A stretch of DNA of 64,000 nucleotides. Origin: JBBDMX01 sp040878035. GTDB taxonomy: Bacteria; Planctomycetota; Phycisphaerae; Phycisphaerales; Phycisphaeraceae. Positions 26,916-35,187 of the stretch are shown here, in pieces. Every line of letters begins with the position of its first letter. Position 1 is the stretch's first letter. A model generated the notes under the pieces. It was not told where the DNA came from and searched no databases. It saw only the letters and a list, made by a program, of their open reading frames with translations. The stretch covers positions 3,053-67,052 of the forward strand of contig JBBDMX010000096.1 of NCBI GenBank assembly GCA_040878035.1, given 5' to 3'. Both the position numbers and the translations under genes were made by a program.

Positions 26916-28616
26916 TCATGCTTGACGCTGCAAAGTCACGGTCAGCTTCAGGTGATCCAGCCGCCTGCGTAGTTCGTCGTAGGTCTCGGGCGAGTAGAAA
27001 CTCGGCCAGACCATGCCGATATTGCGGCTGTAGTTGAACAGCTCCGGACAATCGACAAAGAGCACGCGCTGCTGCGGCTCAAAACCCTGGGCCGCAATCA
27101 CCACGGATGCGGTGGCGGGCATGACTAGCTCGGCGCCGGCGCGCCCGAGGGCGTGCCGTGCGACTAGCGCTGCGTTGTCATGGACCGCCACCTCGGCGGC
27201 GATGGGATCTCCCGCCGGGTCCAGCGCCTGCACCCAGACCCGCGCCTGCGCCGGCTGGGGGCGCTCAAAGCCCTGGGGAAGGAAGTACACGGCGCTGGTG
27301 ACCGCTAGCTCATACAAGTGCTCGCCCCAGAGCCAAACCGAATGCGGATCACCACTGGCCGAGATCACACGCACGCTGTACCAGGCGAACCGGTCCTCGC
27401 CAATCTCCAGCGAGGTGTTCCATTCACGAGGCTTTTCCAGCGCCAGGTCCCAGGCACGAACGATCTGGCCGTTGCGCACCAGTTGCACCGCTTGGATCGT
27501 CTCACCCGGCAACGGGCCCGACCACGCTTGGATCGTGGCACGGCGCCGCTTGCCGTCGGCGGGCAGCTCCGCGCCGACGTCCTGCCCATCGACCTGGAAT
27601 AGCGCCATCGGCCCGGAGGTGGCCACCGTCCTGCCGGCACGCACGCCCCGCGCCACCGCATCCCAGGAAAAGGCGCCGTCAATCTTCGTGTAGGTGCGAT
27701 ACCGCCCCACCGCGGCGGTGGCGCCCAGCGCGCCATCGGTGTTACCCGTGGCGGCAACGCGGTAGCCCATGTTCAGCAGCGTGTACCACAGGTTCTCACT
27801 CTGGAAGAACAAGAGGGGCGAGTCGTTGAGGACGTCGATGGCGTCGTAGCCCACGCCGGCCACGAAATCAAAGGGCAGCTCCGACGCCCAGTTGGACACG
27901 AAGTTGCCACCGTAGGCGAAGGACGAACGCACCGGATGGGCACAGCCGACGATCCCGCCCTGGCGGTGCACTTCCTGGATGACCTGATACGCCGGCCCGG
28001 CGTGGAAGAACGCCGGCCCTTTGCTGATGTCCTTGAGCCCCAGCGTCCAGCCGTGGCCGTAACAGTGCAGGTTGCCGCTGCGCCCCCCGTCGTCCTTGTT
28101 CATGTAGCACTTGGGAGTCTCGACGTTCCAGCCGATGGTCACGCCGGGCCTGCTGGCCTGTCGGCAGCGGCGGTCGAGTTCGGCTTCCGGCAACCAGCCG
28201 AATGTGTCATCCCAGTAATATGCCAGCAGGAGGTAGTCCAGGCCGTCGGCGGCGGCCATGCGTCCACCATCGGCTATGCTGCTGGGCGGGTCGTTCTTCC
28301 CGTGCAATACGTGCATGTGCGCTTCGCCGGCATACCAGCCCAGCGCCGCAGCATCGAACCGCCTGCGCAACGTCACCGTGTGAACCGTCGTTCCTGTATC
28401 CAGATTCAGATCGGCGGCGACGGCATCATGGTCCAGGCCCCGCCGCACCAGCACGCTGGCCGATCCCGCATCAGTGTCGATCACGCACGACCCGCTGTCG
28501 CTCCATCGGCGCTGGATCACCTTGCCGGCGCGAATCAACTCCGCGCGAAAGGGCGACGGTCGACCGGCGTGGTCCTTCACTTCCAGTTGCAGGCGGGCTA
28601 CCTTACGCTCGGACAT
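26916..28616 (-). CDS. CehA/McbA family metallohydrolase (PHP fold)
   Basis: 566 residues. N-terminal beta domain (1-90), then GWYAGEAHMHVLHGKNDPP at about 93-111, the paired histidines typical of CehA/McbA PHP-domain proteins, with further HCYGHGW and GCAHPV metal-site candidates. The C-terminal part is beta-rich. Family members hydrolyse esters or phosphoesters, and many sit in planctomycete glycan loci. Overlaps the GH20-like upstream ATG and follows the phosphatase by 3 bp, so it belongs to one operon. Confidence 0.82.
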   Translation of the reverse strand: MSERKVARLQLEVKDHAGRPSPFRAELIRAGKVIQRRWSDSGSCVIDTDAGSASVLVRRGLDHDAVAADLNLDTGTTVHTVTLRRRFDAAALGWYAGEAHMHVLHGKNDPPSSIADGGRMAAADGLDYLLLAYYWDDTFGWLPEAELDRRCRQASRPGVTIGWNVETPKCYMNKDDGGRSGNLHCYGHGWTLGLKDISKGPAFFHAGPAYQVIQEVHRQGGIVGCAHPVRSSFAYGGNFVSNWASELPFDFVAGVGYDAIDVLNDSPLLFFQSENLWYTLLNMGYRVAATGNTDGALGATAAVGRYRTYTKIDGAFSWDAVARGVRAGRTVATSGPMALFQVDGQDVGAELPADGKRRRATIQAWSGPLPGETIQAVQLVRNGQIVRAWDLALEKPREWNTSLEIGEDRFAWYSVRVISASGDPHSVWLWGEHLYELAVTSAVYFLPQGFERPQPAQARVWVQALDPAGDPIAAEVAVHDNAALVARHALGRAGAELVMPATASVVIAAQGFEPQQRVLFVDCPELFNYSRNIGMVWPSFYSPETYDELRRRLDHLKLTVTLQRQA

Positions 28617-28619
28617 GAT

Positions 28620-29327
28620 TCACGCATTTCCCTGCCCGGCCGCGGGCGTCTGAATTTTTTCGCTGCGATCATTGGTTTGCGGAAACGCCCCCCCGGGGCC
28701 ATGGATACAGAGCACCGGCGTCCGCTGGCCTTCTTCCTCACAGTACCGCAGGTGGAACACCGCCGCGCAGGCGAACTGGAATCGCCAGACTGTCGCGGGC
28801 GCCAGGCCCAGCACCTCGCTGAGCATGGCCGACAGAATGGAGCCATGGGCGACGATGGCGATGCGATCCGGTGAGCCGTGGTGTGCCTGCTCAATCTCAT
28901 GGAAGGCCTTGATCGCCCGCCCATGCAAGGCCCGGAGCGTTTCGCCGCCGACGCTGTAATCCCAGTTGAGCTCCGCGCCGCTGCCTGGTTCGACGCGCAG
29001 CGCGCCATCGGGGGCAAGGGCGGCCGGTCGGCGACGCGCGGCTTCGATAAGGTCGATCTCCAGCAGAAACACCGCGCTGCCGTGTTCGATCAAATCGTCC
29101 CGCACGGTTAGCGGCGCGGGCACGTGCTGGGCCAGGATCTGCGCGGTCTGGCGTGCGCGAGTCAGACGGCTGGCGTAAATGCGATCCACAAGGATCCCCG
29201 CCTTGCTCAGTTGCTGACCCAACTCGTGGGCTTGCCCCTGGCCTTGGTCAGTCAGGAAAAAATCCCGGTCCATACCCGAGGGCCCCGACTGGGCCTGGCC
29301 ATGGCGAATCAGGTAGACGTCCTTCAT
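28620..29327 (-). CDS. histidine phosphatase family protein (SixA/PGM-like)
   Basis: 235 residues from ATG at 29327 (MKDVYLIRHGQ). The RHG motif has catalytic His at residue 9, ASRLTRARQTA is the second phosphate-binding Arg region, and IAIVAHGSILSA holds the second His. Belongs to the 2H-phosphatase branch-1 superfamily; the substrate may be a phospho-sugar given its place between the prepilin-like gene and the CehA gene. The open frame upstream of 29327 has no family similarity and was cut. Confidence 0.85.
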   Translation of the reverse strand: MKDVYLIRHGQAQSGPSGMDRDFFLTDQGQGQAHELGQQLSKAGILVDRIYASRLTRARQTAQILAQHVPAPLTVRDDLIEHGSAVFLLEIDLIEAARRRPAALAPDGALRVEPGSGAELNWDYSVGGETLRALHGRAIKAFHEIEQAHHGSPDRIAIVAHGSILSAMLSEVLGLAPATVWRFQFACAAVFHLRYCEEEGQRTPVLCIHGPGGAFPQTNDRSEKIQTPAAGQGNA

Positions 29328-29503
29328 GGCGACATCGCTCCAACGATCCTCACGGCTGGCCAAAGAAGACCGCCTGGCCCTGTCCGTTGGGGGATCTCTC
29401 CTGGCCAGAACGGCATGGAGGTATTTGGCGGGGTGCGGGCAGGAGGGTTGTTCCGTCAGGGCGGCGGGGTGGGATGGTTCGAGCACCCAACCCGAGTAGC
29501 AGG

Positions 29504-30289
29504 TCAGTTTCCGTACATGTTGGTGAAATACTGCCGTCCGGTCACGTTCGGAACCCAGGCGTTCCTATTGAACGACTCGACGTGCCCGTCGACCAGCATG
29601 AGATTCAGGGTTTCGCCGCCGCCGTGCCGGTACTTCACATTGGCGGCGCCCGCCAGCGGACTCAGGTGTTCGACCCATCGGGTCGCCGTGTCCGTCTCGC
29701 CCACGGTTCGCGACGGATAGGGCAGCGTGGACATTCGCCGGGGATAGTCGAAGGCGTCGGGGCTGCCGGGCAGATTGACCGCACGCTCCCGCTCCAGCGA
29801 CACCGGCAGGGGCCAAGTGACCTCGCACTTGCGGCTGGTGAAAATACGTGTGATCGACTGCGAGCCAAAGACCCAGCTCTCCGTGTTGACGCGCGCGGTG
29901 GGACAGACGAACAGCTTCACTTTGGGGACGTCTTTGGCGCCGGGCGCCACCGTATCCGAGGGTATCCCGCTCTCGCTACCCATGGTCTTGAGCATCTCAT
30001 AGCGGAACTCCGACCAATCCGTATCGTTGGACCAGGCCACGGACACCGTTGAAACGATGTAGTCTTTGTTGTCCTGGGCGTACACTTGGTAAGCTAGGGC
30101 GTGACTCTTGAACTGCGACATGCACTGCACCTGGCGGGCAGCCTCCCGCGCCTTTTCCAGCGCCGGCAGCAGAATCGCGATTAACAGGGCCACGATCGAA
30201 ATGACCACCAATAGTTCGATCAGGGTAAAGGCCGGCCGTTGCGTGACGGCGCCCGTCGGGTAGTCGTGGTGTGTCATGCGTCGCGTCAT
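29504..30289 (-). CDS. prepilin-type protein with H-X9-DG-like C-terminus
   Basis: 261 residues. The type IV pilin-like signal has a cleavage site at A20/F21 (PAFTLIELLVVISIVALLIAI, E25), followed by KAREAARQVQCMSQ and a long C-terminal domain ending with a GGGETLNLMLVDGHVES segment, the H-X9-DG feature of planctomycete pseudopilins (DUF1559-like). These proteins are processed by prepilin peptidase and form surface or secretion structures. Its ATG overlaps the stop of the upstream secreted protein (ATGA). Confidence 0.88.
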   Translation of the reverse strand: MTRRMTHHDYPTGAVTQRPAFTLIELLVVISIVALLIAILLPALEKAREAARQVQCMSQFKSHALAYQVYAQDNKDYIVSTVSVAWSNDTDWSEFRYEMLKTMGSESGIPSDTVAPGAKDVPKVKLFVCPTARVNTESWVFGSQSITRIFTSRKCEVTWPLPVSLERERAVNLPGSPDAFDYPRRMSTLPYPSRTVGETDTATRWVEHLSPLAGAANVKYRHGGGETLNLMLVDGHVESFNRNAWVPNVTGRQYFTNMYGN

Positions 30290-31050
30290 TGGGGGAGCTC
30301 CTTAGCTTTCGCAGGTGCGTCAGCGCCGGCCGGTTGGTCCGCCGCCGCCGCGGCGGTGAATCCCAGCGAATCCACGTGCAGGATGTTGCCGTTGACCGGC
30401 GAGATCACGCCGAACTTACCGGTTTGCCACTTGCCCAGCTTCTCGTGGGCGCCCTTAAAGCTGCCTTCGTAGAGCACCTTGCCCTCCAGGTCGGTGTACT
30501 TGAGCGTCACTTGGACGCTCTTGGCGGCCGGGTCCCACTTTATGGTCGATTCGATGCAGGGCACAAACTCCGTCACCGGCGGATCGAATCTCACGCCGAT
30601 GTTCAGGTCCGTCTTCTTGCCGTCCTCGACGATGCTGATGCCGCAGTTGAGGTTCAAACCCTCGCTCTGCCCCTGCGCCCACGCCTGGTTCCACAGCATG
30701 CGGAGGTAATTCTTCTCGTCCTGGAAAGCCAAGACCACGCCGCTGCCCTTGGCTTTGTTCAAGAGCACCTTGGCGGTGTACGCCCCCGCGCCGGTCATGG
30801 CGTTGTTGACCAGGAGCGCCGGCCCGTTGGGGTTGCCCATGAACTGGAGCCGCGCGGTCTCCTTACCGGCCAGACTGCCGGGATACGAGGTGATCTTGTT
30901 GTGCAGGGCCAGCCAATCGCCCGTGCCGTCGGTCTTGATGTCGGGGAACTTGCCGGCGGTGAATTCTTCCTGCCAGTCGGCCTGCGCAACAGCCGACCCC
31001 ATGCCCATGACCAGAACAACGGCCCAGACGATTTTCAGTTCGAGTCGCAT
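30286..31050 (-). CDS. secreted protein of unknown function
   Basis: 254 residues from ATG at 31050, chosen because it begins a good signal peptide (MRLELKIVWAVVLVMGMGSAVAQA, cleavage after AQA). The mature part is beta-rich, with an Ala-rich tail (AAAAADQPAGADAPAKAKE). Content suggests a concanavalin/LamG-like fold (ARLQFMGNPNGPALLVNN, VVLAFQDEKNYLRMLW), as in secreted carbohydrate-binding proteins, but no clear catalytic motif. Coupled to the pseudopilin gene. Confidence 0.7.
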   Translation of the reverse strand: MRLELKIVWAVVLVMGMGSAVAQADWQEEFTAGKFPDIKTDGTGDWLALHNKITSYPGSLAGKETARLQFMGNPNGPALLVNNAMTGAGAYTAKVLLNKAKGSGVVLAFQDEKNYLRMLWNQAWAQGQSEGLNLNCGISIVEDGKKTDLNIGVRFDPPVTEFVPCIESTIKWDPAAKSVQVTLKYTDLEGKVLYEGSFKGAHEKLGKWQTGKFGVISPVNGNILHVDSLGFTAAAAADQPAGADAPAKAKELPQ

Positions 31051-31121
31051 CCTGCACGCTCCAAAGTCCAACCCGGCTCCGGCCATCCCGGAGCCGGGAT
31101 CAATTCAGCACCAGACATAAA

Positions 31122-31940
31122 CTACCTGCGACGGCGCGCCATCATGCACAGGCCGCCCAGCCCCAGCAGCGCCATTGACGCCGGCTCGGGGACGGGAACG
31201 GCAGTGTAGGAGGCATAATCCAGCTTGCCGTAGGCGACCGTGTTGGTGGACCAATACGCCAGGCCGAACTGGCCGGAGGTCGCAGCGCTGGCATCGGTGA
31301 CGGTGAAGTTATTGCTATACACCGTGGTCGTCTCAGTCGAGTCCTGCACCAGGACATTGAGGCCCCAGCTCCCGCTGGTGCTATCGAGGTTGATGGTGAC
31401 CGTGACGTGGTCGGTCTGGAAATTCTCGCCCGTCAGGGTGACGCCGGTGAGAAAACTAGCCACACCATTCGTGAACCTGCCGATGACGAGCTCCTGCGAC
31501 CCAAGGACAGGGTAGTTAAAGGCGGCCCCGTAGCTCACAAAATAAAAGTTGGTGGTATTCTGGTAATCCCAGAGTACACGGTTGACATCGGAACCAGCGG
31601 AGGGGACGGATGTGCCCGCGGTTTTGATCACCGCTGTGCCGTCGCTGTAGCTCTGCGTGCTGACCGCAATGGCCCTTGTCGCTGCCGGGCCCGGGCCGGT
31701 TGTGCCCTGGTTGCCAGGCCACAGATTCAGCACGCCGGCAGTCGTATCGTAGGCCGCAGTGGCTTGAGCCATGTACATGTTCGTGCCGGGCGTGTAAGTG
31801 CCTACGCCCGACACGACCTCGCCCGAGCCAACGCCGCCGGTGGTGCTGAACGTCTCGATCCAGTCCGCCGACGCCACAGCGGGCATCACCATCATCGCCA
31901 CGATTGCCGCCAACACTACGTTTCGGTTTAACTTACTCAT
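31122..31940 (-). CDS. PEP-CTERM sorting-domain protein
   Basis: 272 residues. Signal peptide (VVLAAIVAMMVMPAVASA), a beta-rich Ser/Thr-rich body with LamG-like strands, and a textbook C-terminal PEP-CTERM: VPEPASMALLGLGG, then a basic MARRRR end. Such proteins are processed by exosortase and sent to the cell surface or matrix. No exosortase gene is in this window. Likely a surface glycan-binding partner of the adjacent secreted protein, with which it shares the segments around NYxxxxW (weak). Confidence 0.87.
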   Translation of the reverse strand: MSKLNRNVVLAAIVAMMVMPAVASADWIETFSTTGGVGSGEVVSGVGTYTPGTNMYMAQATAAYDTTAGVLNLWPGNQGTTGPGPAATRAIAVSTQSYSDGTAVIKTAGTSVPSAGSDVNRVLWDYQNTTNFYFVSYGAAFNYPVLGSQELVIGRFTNGVASFLTGVTLTGENFQTDHVTVTINLDSTSGSWGLNVLVQDSTETTTVYSNNFTVTDASAATSGQFGLAYWSTNTVAYGKLDYASYTAVPVPEPASMALLGLGGLCMMARRRR

Positions 31941-32108
31941 TTTTCAGCGTCCTTTCCTTCGGGTTGCCAGGGCCATGTTTTCCTCCTCACTTTGGAGAAT
32001 GCTCATGTTCCCTGAATGTCTGGATCGATCAGATGCCTTCTCTTTGTGTTACACCGGGCTTTGCACATTCCGCCCCACACGGGGCGAAACATGCTCGTCT
32101 GCTTAAGG

Positions 32109-33188
32109 TCACCGTTTGGGCGGCTGGCCCACCGATTGATCTTCGATCAACTTCATCGGAATCACCGTCTTGTAAGCCGGCCCCCCGCCCTCCTCCCGGC
32201 GCAGAATCTGCGACAGCCGCTCCACCGCCCGTACCCCGATCTGCTCGGGGAAGGTCGCCAGCCGCGTCGGCCGGGTCGAACACATCGCCGCGTAAAGATC
32301 ATTGTCGAACGAGACCATGCTCAGATCGTCGGGGCAGCGCCGGCCCCGTTCCAGCATCACCCGCTGCACGATCGCCGCCTGCCACGTCGACGGCAGGATC
32401 AACGCCTCGGGCATGTCGCCTTCGCTCAGCCAGTCCCCCATTGTCTTTTCAATCGATTCGGTCAGCAGGCCCCGCAGATCCTGCCCGCAGGAATTGCGCC
32501 GGTCATCCTCGCGCATCGTCAAACCCGCCCGCGCCATCGCCACCTGAACGCCCAGCAACCGCTGAGTCCAGTTGACCATTTCATCCGGCCCGCCCAGCCA
32601 GCCGATGCGGCGGAAGCCGCGATCGATCAGGTGCTGTGCCGCCTGCACGCCGCCGGCAACGTTATCCGGAAGGACGGCATCCACATCCAGGCCCGCATGC
32701 TCGTGGTCGGCCAGCACCACCGCCACGCCTTCATCCTGTAACATGCGAACCAGGCTCGGCCGGGAGTGGCCGATCAGGATGACTCCGCCGCTGCGTCCGC
32801 CGGCGCGGACCGTTTCGACGATCTTCTGCGGATCCTCGTCGGGCTGCCAATAGCTCCAGTGATATTCGATATTGCCGTCGGTCTGGGCCGCCTGATTGCA
32901 GCCCTGAACGATCTGCATGAAATAGCCGGCCGGGGAGTCTTCCACGCGCCAAAGCAACTGGCAGAAGACCAACTGGACGCGCAGGGGTCGATCAGCCATT
33001 TTATGGGTCGCATGGGTCTGACTTCGCCGGTTGGGGCGATAGTCCAGTTCCTTGGCCACCGTCAGCACGCGATCGCGGGTGGGCCGGGAAATGCTTTGAT
33101 TGCCGTTGAGCACGCGCGAAACGGTGGTATGCGAGACATCCGCTCGTGAAGCGATCTCCTTCAAAGTCACTCGGGTGATTGTTGCCAT
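32109..33188 (-). CDS. LacI family transcriptional regulator
   Basis: 359 residues. N-terminal helix-turn-helix (VTLKEIASRADVSHTTVSRVLNGNQSIS, residues 7-35) followed by the hinge YRPNRRSQ and a periplasmic-binding-like effector domain (VILIGHSRPSLVRMLQDEGVAVVLADHEH, IDRGFRRIGWLGG, DDLSMVSFDND). It is the only regulator in the glycan catabolic region and likely controls it in response to a sugar. ATG preceded by GGAAGGA. Confidence 0.92.
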   Translation of the reverse strand: MATITRVTLKEIASRADVSHTTVSRVLNGNQSISRPTRDRVLTVAKELDYRPNRRSQTHATHKMADRPLRVQLVFCQLLWRVEDSPAGYFMQIVQGCNQAAQTDGNIEYHWSYWQPDEDPQKIVETVRAGGRSGGVILIGHSRPSLVRMLQDEGVAVVLADHEHAGLDVDAVLPDNVAGGVQAAQHLIDRGFRRIGWLGGPDEMVNWTQRLLGVQVAMARAGLTMREDDRRNSCGQDLRGLLTESIEKTMGDWLSEGDMPEALILPSTWQAAIVQRVMLERGRRCPDDLSMVSFDNDLYAAMCSTRPTRLATFPEQIGVRAVERLSQILRREEGGGPAYKTVIPMKLIEDQSVGQPPKR

Positions 33189-33227
33189 GGAATCCTTCCA
33201 ATCAAGAAATCACGATCCTCTAATCTT

Positions 33228-33257
33228 CTACTATGCACATCCAGCGTAAGGAGTCAA
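33228..33257 (-). promoter_or_regulatory. putative promoter of the lacI-type gene
   Basis: On the minus strand TTGACT (33257-33252) and TAGTAG (33233-33228) are separated by 18 bp, about 40 bp before the start codon. Reasonable sigma-70-like spacing, unproven. Confidence 0.4.
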
Positions 33258-33455
33258 GTAAATTTCTGTTCCTAACACAAAATTTGCTCTGCACAAACGG
33301 ACACTTCTAGTGGGAATTCACTTCCATCGCTCGCCACACCGTCCTTCATTCACCATCAACAATGACGAAAAACGTGTCTTATGGCCCGGCAGATATAATC
33401 ACGTATGGAACGCACAAAAATGTGCACACTATTCCGCTAACTGTTCTTGCTGCGG

Positions 33456-35153
33456 TTACTTCTGGAGGTTGATGATGGCTTGGGCAGCACGCTGCCGCCA
33501 GGCGTCGAACGTGCCGGCCGACGGGGTCGGTACCCGGCCGCCATCGATCACATCGTAATCCTGATGCCGCAGTTCGATTGTCGAGTCGATCTCCGCCAGC
33601 AGGGCCTTGGCGACCTCCGCGTCCGGGCCGTTCTTGGCTTTGAGCACCGCTTCGAGCTTCTCGAGGTAGCGCAGGTCCTTGGTTCCTTCGCGAACCAGTT
33701 CCCAGCGCAGGGTGGGCACCGGTAGACCATTCTCCGCGGGCCAGACATACGAACTGCCTTGCGTGGCCGGGTGCCAGTAGACCCACTGCGAAACGCCGGC
33801 GGCCTTGGATTTCCACAGAAAATAGCCGTACACCGCCCGCGAAGCGTCCAACCCGCCAAAACCTGACCCGCCGCCGCCCATGTTGTAAATCTCGATTTCG
33901 GCCTTGGGGTCATCCTTGAGAACCTGCTTGATCTTGTCATCGAACCAGCGATTGGTCGCCCAGTTGTGGATCAGGCCTTTCCACAGTTCATGCTCGGATC
34001 GACCCATAGCCCAGCCGCCGCCGACGGTCAGCTCACGCTTGACGCCCGGCACCTGTTGCTTGAGCAGCTTGAGGTAGTGCTGGGTGGCTTCGGTGGTCCA
34101 GGGATGGCTGCCGGCTTCGTCAGCCACCGAAATGATCAATTCCAGGTCCTGGGCTTTCATCAGCCCGGCGATCATCCTGACCGTCTTGACATAGCGGTCG
34201 TCCAGTTCCCGGCTGAATGGATAATACAGGAACCAATCGCACGCCATGTCCTTGGACTTGTCCTGGCTCGTCCAGGCGCTGATGATGCGGTTCCACAGCA
34301 GCACATGCACCTGGGGCTGATCGAACCCCGCCTTCTTGTACATCGCGATCCACGGGCGAACTTGCTCGGCCGTCATGTCGCCGTCCGCGCTGACCGGCAA
34401 GGTCAGCAGCGCATTGTTCATCCCATGGCAACGCTGGTCGATATACCGGCGCAGGACCGTGTCCATGTCCTGCTCCTGTGTCGGCTGTTGACCGTAGATG
34501 TACAGGCTGCGCGAACTGGGCGCCAGCGTGAATGGATAGACTTCCAGTTCTACTGGTATGCTCGCCGCGCCCTTCTCGCCTTGGATCGTCACGGTTCCGG
34601 TATACAGGCCGGCGGGCGTGCCCTTGGGGATGTAATAGGTAATCCAGAACTGTCCGAACCGATTGGGCGCCAGCGAGACCTTGTCGAAGGCTTCGAGTTG
34701 TGCCGGAAAGACCCGCCCCTTCTTATCGACGATCATGCGGGCACAGCGCACATCAAGATTCTCTCTGCCAAGGGTGTGGGTGCCATTGGACAGATCAGAG
34801 ACGCTGACGGTGAACGCGCCTTTTTCCAGCGCCCACACGATCAGGTTCATCGGGCCGTATTCCCCGGGGCAGTCCTTGGCGGTCAATCGGCTCAGGCGAT
34901 CCGTCGAGGCCGGCTCATAATCCCCGTTCACCACCACCGAACAGGGCTTGCCGAAGATCACGAAGCCTTGTTGCTTCTCGCCATCCTCCGCCTGCACCTC
35001 GATGGCGCCGGGGCCATTGTGATCAGCGTCCACCAAAAAACTGTTCGGCTTGGCCTGCTTGCCCCAAACGTCAAACTGCTCGGGCAAAGCCGCCGCACAC
35101 GCCGTCGAACTCGTCATTGCCAGTAATGTCGTCATGGTCAGCCATCGCTTCAT
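33456..35153 (-). CDS. secreted GH123-like / DUF4091 glycoside hydrolase
   Basis: 565 residues. Signal peptide MKRWLTMTTLLAMTSSTACAA, beta-sandwich N-terminal domain (~25-205) ending VELEVYPFTLAPSSR, then a TIM barrel with D345-E346 in ISVADEAGSHPW and the C-terminal YFLWKSKAAGVSQWVYWHP and RWELVREGTKDLRYLEKLE typical of DUF4091/GH123. Characterised GH123 enzymes are beta-N-acetylgalactosaminidases acting by substrate-assisted catalysis. Exported, thus probably the outer-cell step of glycan breakdown. 34 bp downstream of the PQQ-propeller gene. Confidence 0.83.
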   Translation of the reverse strand: MKRWLTMTTLLAMTSSTACAAALPEQFDVWGKQAKPNSFLVDADHNGPGAIEVQAEDGEKQQGFVIFGKPCSVVVNGDYEPASTDRLSRLTAKDCPGEYGPMNLIVWALEKGAFTVSVSDLSNGTHTLGRENLDVRCARMIVDKKGRVFPAQLEAFDKVSLAPNRFGQFWITYYIPKGTPAGLYTGTVTIQGEKGAASIPVELEVYPFTLAPSSRSLYIYGQQPTQEQDMDTVLRRYIDQRCHGMNNALLTLPVSADGDMTAEQVRPWIAMYKKAGFDQPQVHVLLWNRIISAWTSQDKSKDMACDWFLYYPFSRELDDRYVKTVRMIAGLMKAQDLELIISVADEAGSHPWTTEATQHYLKLLKQQVPGVKRELTVGGGWAMGRSEHELWKGLIHNWATNRWFDDKIKQVLKDDPKAEIEIYNMGGGGSGFGGLDASRAVYGYFLWKSKAAGVSQWVYWHPATQGSSYVWPAENGLPVPTLRWELVREGTKDLRYLEKLEAVLKAKNGPDAEVAKALLAEIDSTIELRHQDYDVIDGGRVPTPSAGTFDAWRQRAAQAIINLQK

Positions 35154-35187
35154 GGTGTGTCTAACTCCTGCAATTGGGTTGCCTGCC

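Noticed and set aside
32065..32090. Terminator after the lacI-type gene
   Set aside because: CGCCCCACACGGGGCG can form a small stem but no T-run follows on the minus strand.
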